A DNA stretch of 64,000 nt from Arenimonas caeni (GCF_003024235.1 NZ_KZ679093.1:1-64000), one strand, 5' to 3'. Shown: positions 23,877 to 32,940, counted from the stretch's first letter. Notes: generated by a model from the letters alone, not told the origin. Made by a program: numbers and translations.

Positions 23877-24556
23877 AGGCGCCACGCCTGGCCCGCGTCG
23901 ACTGGCCAGAGGCCTGGCGCCTCGTGCCCAGTCGCTTCCCGCCGCAGGGTGTGTTCGACCGCATCGCCCGGCCCGAGGACCTCGAGGCGCTGTACCTGCT
24001 CGAGTCGCTGACCAACCCGCGCCTGCGCGAGGAGCTGGGGCAGCTGCAGCTGGTGCCGAGGGCGCGGCGGGTCAGTGGCCCGGGCACGCAGCCGGTCATG
24101 GCCGCCTTCACCCACCTCAATCCGGCCGGCAGCCGGTTCAGCGATGGCAGCTACGGCGTGTTCTACGCCGCGCGCACGCTCGACACCGCCATCGCCGAAA
24201 CCATGCACCACCGCGCCGCCTTCATGGCCGCCACCAACGAGCCGGCGATGAACATCGAGATGCGCTGCTACCGCACCGCCATCCGCGCCCGCCTGCACGA
24301 CCTGCGCCGCGGCTGGCAGGCCATGCTGCGCCCCGACGACTACGGCCCGCCGCAGGCGCTTGCGCGCACGCTGCGCACCGAAGGTTCCGACGGGGTCGTC
24401 TATCCCAGCGTTCGCCACGCCGGCGGGCAGTGCGTGGGCGTGTTCCACCCGGACGTGGTCGCGCCCTGCGTGCAGGCGCGGCACCTGGTCTATTACTGGG
24501 ACGGCCAGCGCATCCTGCCCGACTACGCCATCGCCACGCGCTCCAGCCTGGCCTAG
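23873..24556 (+). CDS. RES-domain toxin (NAD-degrading, MbcT-like)
   Basis: A 227-residue RES-domain protein. The family's Arg-Glu-Ser landmarks are visible: R21 in LVPSRF, RFSDGSYGVFYAARTLDTAIAET with its Glu, and SDGVVYPSVRHAGGQCVGVF with its Ser. Characterised members (MbcT, ParT) degrade NAD+ or ADP-ribosylate PRPP synthetase. It starts within the antitoxin stop. Its TAG shares the CTAG tetramer with the stop of the convergent sensor gene, leaving no intergenic space. Confidence 0.9.
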   Translation: MKAPRLARVDWPEAWRLVPSRFPPQGVFDRIARPEDLEALYLLESLTNPRLREELGQLQLVPRARRVSGPGTQPVMAAFTHLNPAGSRFSDGSYGVFYAARTLDTAIAETMHHRAAFMAATNEPAMNIEMRCYRTAIRARLHDLRRGWQAMLRPDDYGPPQALARTLRTEGSDGVVYPSVRHAGGQCVGVFHPDVVAPCVQARHLVYYWDGQRILPDYAIATRSSLA

Positions 24557-26142
24557 TGCCGGAACCCCGCCACGAACCGCACCAGATGCCGGTGCGTGTG
24601 TACCTGTGGCTCGAGGAGGTACTCACCCTGCACCGCCACCACCCGGTCCTTGATGCCGGGCACCGGCTCGAGTGCCGGCAAGTGCTGGGCGTAGGGCGAG
24701 AACTCCAGGTCCAGCGTCAGCGCGACCCGGTGGCCACCCTCGCCCGGGCCGACCTCCAGCGCCAGCACCAGGCGGCGCACCACGTCCAGTCGCACCGCCT
24801 CGCGCACGGCGGCCTGGCAGATGCGGTAGACGGTGGTGCGGGCGTCCTCGCCCAACGCGTCCACGTCGCCTTCGAAGCGCGGCTCGAAGACCACGCCGCT
24901 GTCTTCCAGCATCTCGCGCAGCGGGCCGGTTTCCAGCGCCTGGCGCAGGCCGTGGCTGTCGAGCTGGGGCGGGCGCAGCTGGCGCAGCGCGCGCCGCAGG
25001 CTGTCCTGGATCTCGCGCACCTGCTCGCGCAGCGACTCGAGCAGGCGCGTGCCCTGCTCGTCGCGCACGTCGCGGAAGGCCAGGCTGATGCGCGTGCCCA
25101 GGGCGTGGATGGCGTGGCCCAGTTCGTACTCGAGCTCGCTGGCCAGTTCGCGCTGGCCCTGTTCCTCCAGCCGCACCAGGCGCTGGCCCACCTCGCCCAG
25201 TTCGGCCGCCAGCGCTTCGAGCTCGCGGGTCTTTACGGCCAGCTCGGCGTGCCGCTCGGCCAGGGCGAGGTGGCTCTGGCGCAGCGCGGTGCTGGCGGCG
25301 CCCAGCACCAGCGCGCCGCCGCCCACCACGGCCAGCACCAGCTGCAGCATGGTGACGTTGACCGACAGGAAGCCGGCCTGCACCAGGCCCTGCACCACCA
25401 GGCCGAGCATCGTCATGCCCAGCGCGCCGCCGGCCCAGCCCTGGCGGAAACCGAGGAAGAACAGCGGCGCGAACGCCAGCAGCAGCACGTACGTCGCCAG
25501 GTCGGCGTAGGCCTGAAGCACCAGGAACATCGCCATCGCCGCCAGCAGCACCAGGCCCAGGTCGCGCAGCAGGCCCAGGTGGCGCGAGCGCCGTAGCCCG
25601 CCGTGCGCCACCGCCACCAGCAGCGGCGCCAGCACCAGCTGGCCGATCAGGTCGCCGTACATGAAGGCGAACATGCTGGCCAGCGAGTCGGCCGTGCTCA
25701 TCGGGTAGGTGACCAGGAACATCCACAGCAGCGGCGAAACGCCCGCGGCGCCGAGCAGGCCGGCCAGCAGGAACAGCAGCATGCGGGTGGGCGAGTCCGG
25801 CGGCGGACCCGGCCGGCTGCCGCGCAGCAGGTACACGATCGCGGCATACACCAGCCAGGGCGCCACGCAGACGGCCAGGAAGGTGGGGGTGAAAAGGGCG
25901 TAGCCCAGCAGCACCGACTTGATCGCCTGGCCGATCACCTCGGCCAGGGCCAGCCAGCCCCAGCGCCGGCTCGGGGTGAGCCACAGCAGGGCCAGGCGCA
26001 GGCCGGCGGGCAGGAACCACAGCTGGGCCGAAAGCTGCTCCAGGGCCAGCCAGGCCAGCAGGGCCAGCAGCGAAAACAGGGCCCACCGGCCGTTCCGGCC
26101 GGGACCTGCGTCCTGCAGCAATGCCAGTGGCTGCCAAGCCAT
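24553..26142 (-). CDS. MASE1-type membrane sensor with degenerate histidine-kinase core
   Basis: A 529-residue membrane protein. Residues 22-285 hold about eight hydrophobic helices of MASE1 type. A coiled coil (290-330) leads to a NarX-like dimerisation segment ASELEYELGHAI (334-345) in which the phospho-accepting His of the usual ELHDxLG is Glu (E338). The later N-box region (RICQAAVREAVRLD, near 460) lacks the usual Asn, and no GxG ATP-lid is clear. It is therefore probably a signalling pseudokinase. No response regulator is next to it. ATG 26142 is chosen as the first start before the first helix; an upstream in-frame start exists at 26235. Confidence 0.75.
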   Translation of the reverse strand: MAWQPLALLQDAGPGRNGRWALFSLLALLAWLALEQLSAQLWFLPAGLRLALLWLTPSRRWGWLALAEVIGQAIKSVLLGYALFTPTFLAVCVAPWLVYAAIVYLLRGSRPGPPPDSPTRMLLFLLAGLLGAAGVSPLLWMFLVTYPMSTADSLASMFAFMYGDLIGQLVLAPLLVAVAHGGLRRSRHLGLLRDLGLVLLAAMAMFLVLQAYADLATYVLLLAFAPLFFLGFRQGWAGGALGMTMLGLVVQGLVQAGFLSVNVTMLQLVLAVVGGGALVLGAASTALRQSHLALAERHAELAVKTRELEALAAELGEVGQRLVRLEEQGQRELASELEYELGHAIHALGTRISLAFRDVRDEQGTRLLESLREQVREIQDSLRRALRQLRPPQLDSHGLRQALETGPLREMLEDSGVVFEPRFEGDVDALGEDARTTVYRICQAAVREAVRLDVVRRLVLALEVGPGEGGHRVALTLDLEFSPYAQHLPALEPVPGIKDRVVAVQGEYLLEPQVHTHRHLVRFVAGFRH

Positions 26143-26301
26143 GTAGAGCCCATTCCCCCGCCGGTCGTCCCGGCCCGGCCATGCTAACCGACGGGAAGGC
26201 GGCGGCGGCCCGCCGGGGTGCAACTTCACTTGCATGCGCGGGGGCCGATATAATCGCGGGCCTCGTATCCACAGGGCCCCGGCCCGCCGTCAGGACTCCC
26301 C

Positions 26302-26817
26302 GTGCGCAACCACGATCTGGTTTTCCTCAAGCATTTCTCGATGGTCATCGCCTTCCTGGTGGCCCTGACGCTCGCGTTGATCCTGCTGGGCGTGTACATC
26401 AACAGCCAGCAGGAGCCGGAGCCGAACCCGGTCGCCGAAGCCGCCATGGCCCAGCGCGTGCGCCCGGTCGGCGCCGTCTACGCCGGCTCCACCGGTGCCG
26501 CCGCCCAGGCCGCCGCTGCCGCCCAGGCGGCCGCCGCCTCGGCCGGGCAGGTGGCCTACGACGGCACGCTCGACGGCAAGGTCATCTACGACGCGCTCTG
26601 CAGCGCCTGCCACACCTCGGGTGCAGCCGGCGCGCCGAAGCTGGTCAAGGCCGAGTGGACCGCCCGCATCGCCCAGGGCATGGACACCGTCAACCGCCAC
26701 GCCATCGACGGCTTCACCGGCGCGGCCGGCGTGATGCCCGCCAAGGGCGGCAACCCGAACCTGAGCGACGAGCAGGTCGTGGCCACCGTGCAGTGGATGG
26801 TCGACAACCTGAAGTAA
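26302..26817 (+). CDS. Membrane-anchored cytochrome c5-type protein
   Basis: A 171-residue electron-transfer protein. A transmembrane anchor (about 14-34), an Ala-rich linker and a class I cytochrome c domain follow. Heme binding is shown by CSACH (about 99-103) and the distal Met in GVMPAKGGNPNLSD. The GTG start at 26302 gives the only frame. It would pass electrons between the bc1 complex and terminal oxidases or act in another periplasmic chain. It ends in a good terminator before the nuclease gene. Confidence 0.9.
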   Translation: MRNHDLVFLKHFSMVIAFLVALTLALILLGVYINSQQEPEPNPVAEAAMAQRVRPVGAVYAGSTGAAAQAAAAAQAAAASAGQVAYDGTLDGKVIYDALCSACHTSGAAGAPKLVKAEWTARIAQGMDTVNRHAIDGFTGAAGVMPAKGGNPNLSDEQVVATVQWMVDNLK

Positions 26818-26839
26818 GCTTGGTCCCACGCCCTTGCTC

Positions 26840-26865
26840 AAGACGCCGCCTCCGGGCGGCGTCTT
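26840..26865 (+). terminator. Intrinsic terminator after the cytochrome gene
   Basis: AAGACGCCGCC (26840-26850), four-base loop, and its exact complement (26855-26865), followed by CGTTT. It lies between the cytochrome stop and the next start, 17 bp away. Confidence 0.75.
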
Positions 26866-26882
26866 CGTTTCCGGAGAACCGA

Positions 26883-28649
26883 ATGCGCCGTCCGCTCCTG
26901 CTCCTGCCCCTGGTCCTGGCCGCCTGCACGCAGCCGGCGGCCGATCCGTCCGGCGTCCTGCCCGCGGAAGGCGGCCTGGTCGCCATCGCGACGGTGCAGG
27001 GCAGCGGCCAGCGCAGTCCGCTGGAAGGCCGCCGGGTCACGGTCGAAGGCGTGGTGGTGGCGCCATTTGGCGGGCTCGGCGGCGTGTTCCTGCAGTCGCT
27101 TTCCCCGGATGCCGACCCGGCCACGTCCGAGGGCCTGTTCCTGCCCCGGGAGCGCGACGCCGAGCCCCGGCTCAAGGTGGGCGACACGGTGCGCGTTTCC
27201 GGCACCGTGCTCGAACAGGGCGACGACGGCGCCACGCTCACCGCCATCGAAGCCAGCCAGGTCGACCTGCTCGGCCGGGCCGAAGTGGCCCCGCTGTTGC
27301 TGGAAAGCGCGCCGCCCAGCCCCGGCGACTGGGAGCGCTACGAAGGCATGCTGGTCCGCATCGCCGTTCCGCTCACCGTCACCGGCAACGAAGACCTGTC
27401 CCGCTACGGCGAGCTGCGGGTGAGCTTCGGCGGCCGGCTGTACGCGCCCACCGAACTGGCGCCGCCGGGCCCGGCCGCCCAGGGCATCGCCGCCGAGAAC
27501 GCGCGCCTGATGCTGCGCCTCGATGACGGCCGCACCACCCGCGACCCCGACAAGCTGTGGTTCCTGCCCGGCAAGCACCTGAACGACGACGCGCCGCTGC
27601 GCGTGGGCAGCGTGCTCAACGGCGTCACCGGCGTGCTCGAGCAGCGCTTCGGCAGCTACCGGCTGCAGCTCGCCGAGCCCATCGCCGGCATCGAACAGGC
27701 GCCGCGCCCGGCGCCGCCGCAGGTACCCGGCGACCGCCGGATCGCCGGCTTCAACATGCTCAACCTGTTCAACGGCGACGGCCGCGGCGGCGGTTTCCCG
27801 ACCCCGCGCGGCGCCGCCACCGAGGCCGACTACCTGCGCCAGCAGGCCAAGCTGGTGGCCACCGTGCAGGCGATGGATCCGGACCTGGCCGCGCTGATGG
27901 AGATCGAGAACGACGGCTATGGCCCGGACTCCTCGATCGCGCGCTTCGTGGCCGCGCTCAACGCCGCCGGCCCGCACGACGACTGGGCCTTCGTCGACAC
28001 CGGCAGCGGCCCGGGCGACAACCCGATCCGGGTCGGCATCCTCTACCGCGCCAGCCGCTTCACCCCGGTCGGCCGGCCGGCCACGCTGGCCGACGGCCCC
28101 TTCCGCGACCGCAGCCGGGTACCGCTGGCCCAGGCCTTCCGCGCCGGGCGCGGGCCGGTGTTCGTGGTGGTGGCCAACCACTTCAAGTCCAAGGGCGGCT
28201 GCGCCGAGGCCCAAAACGGCGACGCCGACCAGGACGACGGCCAGGCCTGCTTCAACGCCACCCGCGTCGAGTCGGCCCGCCTGCTGCACGCGTGGCTGGG
28301 CAAGGACCCCACCGGCACCCGCCCGGCCGGCCACCTGCTGATCGGCGACTTCAACGCCTACGCCCAGGAAGACCCGCTGCGCCTGCTGCGCAGCGAGGGC
28401 TGGCAGGACGCCTTCACGCGCATGAAGCTCGAGCGTCCCTATTCCTTCGTGTTCCAGGGCCAGTCCGGGCGGCTCGACCACGCCCTGCTCGACGCCGGCC
28501 TGGCCGAACGCCTGCGCGGAGCGGCGGAATGGCATGTTAACGCGGACGAAGCCGGCACGTTCGGCTATCAATCGGAGAAGTTCGGCCGGTCGCCCTGGCG
28601 CGCCTCCGACCACGACCCGCTGCTGCTGGGCCTCGACCTGGCCCGCTAG
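26883..28649 (+). CDS. Extracellular endonuclease/exonuclease/phosphatase-family nuclease (lipoprotein)
   Basis: A 588-residue protein with lipobox LAAC (MRRPLLLLPLVLAAC). Residues 30-270 form OB-like/lamin-type beta domains (EGVVVAPFGGLGGVFLQS, VGDTVRVSGTV). Residues 290-588 are an EEP catalytic domain with FNMLNLFN, ALMEIENDGYG, ANHFKSKGG, LIGDFNAY and the terminal SDHDPLLLGLD. This architecture is that of ExeM/XynX-type secreted nucleases used in DNA turnover in biofilms. It starts 17 bp after a terminator and so likely has its own promoter in or before the cytochrome gene. Confidence 0.88.
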   Translation: MRRPLLLLPLVLAACTQPAADPSGVLPAEGGLVAIATVQGSGQRSPLEGRRVTVEGVVVAPFGGLGGVFLQSLSPDADPATSEGLFLPRERDAEPRLKVGDTVRVSGTVLEQGDDGATLTAIEASQVDLLGRAEVAPLLLESAPPSPGDWERYEGMLVRIAVPLTVTGNEDLSRYGELRVSFGGRLYAPTELAPPGPAAQGIAAENARLMLRLDDGRTTRDPDKLWFLPGKHLNDDAPLRVGSVLNGVTGVLEQRFGSYRLQLAEPIAGIEQAPRPAPPQVPGDRRIAGFNMLNLFNGDGRGGGFPTPRGAATEADYLRQQAKLVATVQAMDPDLAALMEIENDGYGPDSSIARFVAALNAAGPHDDWAFVDTGSGPGDNPIRVGILYRASRFTPVGRPATLADGPFRDRSRVPLAQAFRAGRGPVFVVVANHFKSKGGCAEAQNGDADQDDGQACFNATRVESARLLHAWLGKDPTGTRPAGHLLIGDFNAYAQEDPLRLLRSEGWQDAFTRMKLERPYSFVFQGQSGRLDHALLDAGLAERLRGAAEWHVNADEAGTFGYQSEKFGRSPWRASDHDPLLLGLDLAR

Positions 28650-28665
28650 GGGATATCATCCGCGG

Positions 28666-29337
28666 ATGGACGCCCTGCCCGCCTTCCCCACCGACTCCGG
28701 CCCGCTGCTGATTCCCGGCCCGGCCGGCCAGCTCGAGCTGATGGTGGACCTGCCCGAGGAAGGGCAGGAGCGCGCCGGCGTGGCCGTCATCTGCCACCCC
28801 AACCCGCCCGAGGGCGGCACCCTGCACAACAAGGTCGTCACCATGGCCGCGCGCGCGGTCAGCGAACTGGGCGTGGCGGCGGTGCGCTTCAACTTCCGCG
28901 GCGTCGGCAAGTCCGAGGGCAGCTGGGACGAAGGCCGCGGCGAAATCCTCGACCTGCTGGCCGTGGCCAACTGGGTGCGCAAGGTGCGCCCCGGCGACGA
29001 CCTGTGGCTGGCCGGCTTTTCCTTCGGCTCCTGGGTCGCCCTGCAGGGCGCGCGCCAGCTGCCGGTGACGCAGATGATCTCGCTGGCGCCGCCGGTGGGC
29101 TTCCGCGACTTCTCCGGCGTGCAGCCGCCCACCTGCCCCTGGCTGGTGGTGATGCCCGACGCCGACGAGGTGGTGGATCCGCGCAAGGTCTACGACTGGA
29201 TCGACACGCTCGAGCGCAAGCCGACGCTGGTGAAGATGCCCGACACCAGCCACTTCTTCCACCGGCGGCTGATGGACCTGCGCGGCGCGATCAAGAACGG
29301 CGTGCGCAAGCACCTGCCGCCGCCGCGCCATGGCTGA
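28666..29337 (+). CDS. Alpha/beta hydrolase (COG2945-type)
   Basis: A 223-residue soluble hydrolase. CHPNPPEGGTLHNKVV near residue 43 and the nucleophile elbow GFSFGSWVAL (about 118-127) are the family's signatures, with an acidic residue in VVMPDADEVVDP and a His in DTSHFFHRRL completing the triad. Substrate is unknown. It starts 16 bp after the nuclease stop and overlaps the ZapE gene by 8 bp. Confidence 0.85.
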   Translation: MDALPAFPTDSGPLLIPGPAGQLELMVDLPEEGQERAGVAVICHPNPPEGGTLHNKVVTMAARAVSELGVAAVRFNFRGVGKSEGSWDEGRGEILDLLAVANWVRKVRPGDDLWLAGFSFGSWVALQGARQLPVTQMISLAPPVGFRDFSGVQPPTCPWLVVMPDADEVVDPRKVYDWIDTLERKPTLVKMPDTSHFFHRRLMDLRGAIKNGVRKHLPPPRHG

Positions 29338-30433
29338 AGCCACGGCGGCCCGGCCGCCGTCGCAGGCCTATGCCGCCGGCGTGGCCGGCGGCCGCTGGCA
29401 GCACGACCCGGCCCAGCAACCGGCGCTGGCCGAACTCGACCGCATCCATCGCGAGCTGCTCGCGCGCAAGTCGACGCCCGCCTGGAAGCGCCTGTTCAGC
29501 CGCGGCCAGCGTGACGTGCGCGGCCTGTACCTGTGGGGCGGCGTCGGCCGCGGCAAGACCTTCCTCAACGACCTGCTCTTCGACCAGCTCGGCGATCTGC
29601 CGCGCCGACGCTGGCACTTCCACCGCTTCATGGTCGAGGTGCACGCGCGCATCCAGGCCCTGCCCGCCGACACCGCCGACACCGTGGCGGTGGTGGCCGA
29701 CGCGCTGGCCGAGGAACTGCGGCTGCTGGTGCTCGACGAGTTCATCGTTTCCGACATCGCCGACGCGATGATCCTCGGGCGCCTGCTCGAGCGCCTGTTC
29801 GCGCGCGGCGTGGTGCTGGTCACCACCTCCAACACCGAGCCCAGGCACCTGTACCGGGACGGCCTGCAGCGCGCGCGCTTCCTGCCGGCGATCGCGCTGC
29901 TGGAAACGCACTGCGTGGTGCACTTCCTCGACAGCCCGCAGGACTACCGCCTGCGCCAGCTCACCCGCGCGGAAACCTATCTCACGCCGCTCGGCGCGGA
30001 CGCCGAGCGCGGCCTGGCCGAGCACTTCGAACGCCTTGCCGCCGACTGCCCGCGCGAAGACGGGCCGCTGGTGGTCAACGGCCGGCCGATCGCGGTGCGG
30101 GCGCTGGCCGAAGGCATCGCCTGGTTCGATTTCGCGGCCCTGTGCGAAGGCCCGCGCGCCGCCGCCGACTACATCGAGATCGCCCGCGACTTCCACACCG
30201 TGCTGGTGTCGAACGTGCCGGTGCTCGACGTGACCGCCGACAACGCCGCGCGCCGCTTCGTGCACCTGGTGGACGAGCTCTACGACCGCAACGTGAACCT
30301 GCTGCTCAGCGCCGCCGCCGAGCCGGTGTGGCTCTACGCCGGCGACAAGCTGCGCCAGGACTTCGAACGCACCGCCTCGCGCCTGATCGAGATGCGCAGC
30401 GCCGAATACCTGGCCCGCGAACACCGGCCCTGA
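29330..30433 (+). CDS. zapE: Cell division protein ZapE (AFG1-like ATPase)
   Basis: A 367-residue AAA-type ATPase. Walker A GGVGRGKT (70-77), Walker B LLVLDEF, and the sensor TTSNTEPRHLYRDGLQRARF are intact. Length and layout match ZapE, which modulates Z-ring stability during late division. ATG 29330 lies 8 bp inside the preceding hydrolase gene, so expression is coupled. Confidence 0.92.
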   Translation: MAEATAARPPSQAYAAGVAGGRWQHDPAQQPALAELDRIHRELLARKSTPAWKRLFSRGQRDVRGLYLWGGVGRGKTFLNDLLFDQLGDLPRRRWHFHRFMVEVHARIQALPADTADTVAVVADALAEELRLLVLDEFIVSDIADAMILGRLLERLFARGVVLVTTSNTEPRHLYRDGLQRARFLPAIALLETHCVVHFLDSPQDYRLRQLTRAETYLTPLGADAERGLAEHFERLAADCPREDGPLVVNGRPIAVRALAEGIAWFDFAALCEGPRAAADYIEIARDFHTVLVSNVPVLDVTADNAARRFVHLVDELYDRNVNLLLSAAAEPVWLYAGDKLRQDFERTASRLIEMRSAEYLAREHRP

Positions 30434-30448
30434 GCCGGGCCGGCGGGT

Positions 30449-30958
30449 TCAGCGGCACATCGCGTCGATGAAACCGTCGCCGTCGTCGTCGCGGTCGCCG
30501 ACCGTGGTGACGTCGCAGTCCTCGTCGTTGCCCTGGGCGTCGCAGATCTCGGTGCGGCCGGGATTGCGGTCGGGGTCGGCATCGTCGCAGTCGTCGCCGC
30601 CGCAGGCGATGGCGGCATGGCCGTCGCGATCGGCGTCGGGCACGTCGCAGACACCGACGCGGCAGCGGTCTTCCTGCTCCAGGCAGTTCTCACCATCGCG
30701 GCAGGGCGGGCTGCCGGCCACGCAGCCGCGGCGGTCGGCGTTGGCCGCCTGCGGCGCGCAGCGCTCGGCGCCGTTGCAGAACACGCCGTCGCTGCACTGG
30801 CTGTCGCGGGTGCACTTGTCCTGGCCGGCGATGCGCACCACCGGGGCGCGGTCGCCGCTGTCGCCGCTGCCCACGCGCACGCGCACGGGATCCTGGGCGA
30901 CAGCGGCGCCCGCGAAGGAGGCAAGCACGAACGCGACGGCGAAGAAATGGCGGCTCAT
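30449..30958 (-). CDS. Secreted protein with MopE-type metal-binding motif (second of pair)
   Basis: A 169-residue exported protein. The signal peptide ends AAVAQ near residue 22. Cys-rich segments (CTRDSQCSDGVFCNGAERC, then CRDGENCLEQEDRC) resemble the spaced cysteines of myxobacterial and MopE-related surface proteins. The C-terminal part has an Asp-rich motif DADRDGHAAIACGGDDCDD followed by EICDAQGNDEDCD, the putative metal-binding MopE motif, and ends in a third Asp-rich run (GDRDDDGDGF). Calcium or copper binding at the cell surface is an inference. Its start overlaps the stop of the preceding gene (ATGA). Confidence 0.75.
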   Translation of the reverse strand: MSRHFFAVAFVLASFAGAAVAQDPVRVRVGSGDSGDRAPVVRIAGQDKCTRDSQCSDGVFCNGAERCAPQAANADRRGCVAGSPPCRDGENCLEQEDRCRVGVCDVPDADRDGHAAIACGGDDCDDADPDRNPGRTEICDAQGNDEDCDVTTVGDRDDDGDGFIDAMCR

Positions 30959-31542
30959 GGACAAGTCCCCAGGCTGGGATTGCGGGCGCGGTCGGCGTCG
31001 TCGCAATCGCGGTCGTTGAGCGAAAGATTGGAGAGCGCCTGGCCCACCGGGCAGGTGGCCACCGGATAGCGGGCATCGCCGAAGCCGTCGCCGTCCTGGT
31101 CGCGCCAGACGGTCCAGGTCACGCCCTCGTCCACCTCGCCGTCGCAGTTGTCGTCCTTGAAGTTGCACACCTCCACCTGGTTGGGGTGCACGCTGCGGTC
31201 GCGGTCGTCGCAGTCGGCCGGCTGTCGGCGGTAGTCGCGCCGGTTCTGCGGCACCACCGCGGGCGGACGCCGCGCGGCCTCGGCCTCGCGCTCGGCCTGC
31301 AGGCGCAGCTTGCGCAACTGCTCGTAGTCCATGCCGCCGCGCACGCCGAGCTGGCGCTGGAAGTTCCCGGCGGGTTGCACCACGCCGGTGGCGGGCACAC
31401 GGACCTTCGAGGCGACCTCGGGTCGCAGCGTCCGTGGCGTGGAAGGTGGCGGAGCCTGGTTGCCTGGCTTGGATTCCTGGGCCGGCGTGGCGGCGCCGAG
31501 ACAGGACAAGGTTGCGGCCAGGACGAGCGCGGACAGTCTCAT
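30955..31542 (-). CDS. Secreted protein with MopE-type metal-binding motif (first of pair)
   Basis: A 195-residue exported protein with signal peptide residues 1-22 (MRLSALVLAATLSCLGA). A Pro-rich and charged middle (LRKLRLQAEREAEAARRPP) leads to ADCDDRDRSVHPNQVEVCNF and KDDNCDGEVDEG, the MopE-type motif also seen in the next gene, then DQDGDGFGDARYPVATCP and a second DRDCDDADRARNPS half-motif. It has fewer cysteines than its partner. The pair is co-transcribed (start at 31542, 4-nt overlap). No transporter or sortase is adjacent. Confidence 0.75.
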   Translation of the reverse strand: MRLSALVLAATLSCLGAATPAQESKPGNQAPPPSTPRTLRPEVASKVRVPATGVVQPAGNFQRQLGVRGGMDYEQLRKLRLQAEREAEAARRPPAVVPQNRRDYRRQPADCDDRDRSVHPNQVEVCNFKDDNCDGEVDEGVTWTVWRDQDGDGFGDARYPVATCPVGQALSNLSLNDRDCDDADRARNPSLGTCP

Positions 31543-31629
31543 GGCATTCCCCTGCGAAGGCGGGCGACGCGGCCGGGGCCGCGCCTGGCTGCATGCTAGC
31601 ATCGGCCAACGCCTCGAAGGGGATCCGAA

Positions 31630-32931
31630 ATGCGCCGCTTGCTGCTGGTTTCAGCCCTCGCCGCCGCGCTCTGCGGCCCCGCCTTCGCCCAGGCGCCCGA
31701 TGCCGGGGCGCTGGCGGCCGCCGTCGATGCCGACGTGCTGGCCTGGCGCCGCGACATCCACCAGAACCCGGAGCTGGGCAACCGCGAGGTGCGCACCTCG
31801 GCCCTGGTGGCCGGGCACCTGAGGGCATTGGGTTTCGAGGACGTGCGCACCGGCATCGCCACCACCGGCGTCACCGCCGTGCTGCGCGGCGGCAAGCCCG
31901 GCCCGCGCATCGCCCTGCGCGCCGACATGGACGCACTGCCGGTGACCGAACGCACCGGCCTGCCCTTCGCCTCGAAGGCCACGGCCGAGTTCCGCGGCGA
32001 AACCGTCGGCGTGATGCACGCCTGCGGCCACGATGCCCACACCGCCATCCTGATGGGCGTGGCGCAGGCGCTTTCGACGGTCCGCGAGGACCTGTCCGGC
32101 GAGATCCTCTTCATCTTCCAGCCGGCCGAGGAAGGCCCGCCGGACGGCGAGGAAGGCGGCGCGGAGGAAATGCTCAGGCAGGGCATCTTCGAGCGCTTCA
32201 AGCCCGAGGCGGTGTTCGGCCTGCACGTGTTCAGCACGCTCAACGCCGGCACGGTGGGTTACCGCAGCGGGCCGCTGATGGCGGCGTCGGACCGCTTCAA
32301 CATCGTCATCAAGGGCCGGCAGACGCACGGCTCGCGGCCCTGGGGCGGCGTCGACCCGATCGTCGCCGCGGCCGACGTCATCGGCACGGCGCAGACCATC
32401 GTCAGCCGGCGCCAGAATATTTCGAAGCAGCCGGTGGTGGTGAGCTTCGGCGCCATCAAGGGCGGCATCCGCTACAACATCATCCCGGACGAAGTGGAGC
32501 TGGTGGGCACCATCCGCACCTTCGACGAGGGCATGCGCCAGCAGGTCTTCGCCGACCTCAGGAACGTGGCCGAGAAGGTCGCCGCCGCCCACGGTGCCAC
32601 CACCGTCGCCCAGGTGCCCGATACCAAGGGCAACCCGGTGACGGTGAACCACCCGGCGCTGACCGCGCGCATGGTGCCCAGCCTCGAGAAGGCCGTCGGC
32701 GCCGCCAACGTGGTGGAGATGGACCTGAACATGGGCGCCGAGGACTTCAGCTACTACGCCCGCGAAGTGCCCGGCTTCTTTTTCTTCGTCGGCGCCACCC
32801 CGCCCGGACAGGACCCGCTCAAGGCCCCGTCCAACCACTCGCCCGAGTTCTTCCTCGACGAGCAGGCCCTGAAGGTGGGCACCCGCGCCATGCTCCAGGT
32901 CGCCCTCGACTACCTCCACGAGATCGACTGA
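31630..32931 (+). CDS. Secreted M20-family amidohydrolase (hippurate/IAA-amino-acid hydrolase type)
   Basis: A 433-residue metallo-amidohydrolase with a signal peptide (cleavage after AFA, residue 20). Metal ligands of the M20D group are visible in HACGHDAHTA, FQPAEEGPP and the late NHSPEF. RADMDALPV and MGAEDFSYYA are also typical. It would release an amino acid from an N-acyl or N-aroyl conjugate in the periplasm. The stop codon falls inside a half-copy of the GGGGTCAG repeat. Confidence 0.88.
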   Translation: MRRLLLVSALAAALCGPAFAQAPDAGALAAAVDADVLAWRRDIHQNPELGNREVRTSALVAGHLRALGFEDVRTGIATTGVTAVLRGGKPGPRIALRADMDALPVTERTGLPFASKATAEFRGETVGVMHACGHDAHTAILMGVAQALSTVREDLSGEILFIFQPAEEGPPDGEEGGAEEMLRQGIFERFKPEAVFGLHVFSTLNAGTVGYRSGPLMAASDRFNIVIKGRQTHGSRPWGGVDPIVAAADVIGTAQTIVSRRQNISKQPVVVSFGAIKGGIRYNIIPDEVELVGTIRTFDEGMRQQVFADLRNVAEKVAAAHGATTVAQVPDTKGNPVTVNHPALTARMVPSLEKAVGAANVVEMDLNMGAEDFSYYAREVPGFFFFVGATPPGQDPLKAPSNHSPEFFLDEQALKVGTRAMLQVALDYLHEID

Positions 32932-32940
32932 CCCCATTTT
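32928..32940. repeat. Solitary right end of the GGGGTCAG palindrome family
   Basis: CTGACCCCATTTT matches the outer right edge of the copies at 36787 and 48221, but no left arm is nearby. It overlaps the stop codon of the M20 gene. Probably the remnant of a decayed copy. Confidence 0.5.

Noticed and set aside
20007-24556. Complete phage-defence island of a named system (for example BREX, CBASS or retron)
   Set aside because: None of the hallmark genes are present; only isolated nuclease and toxin-antitoxin genes are seen.
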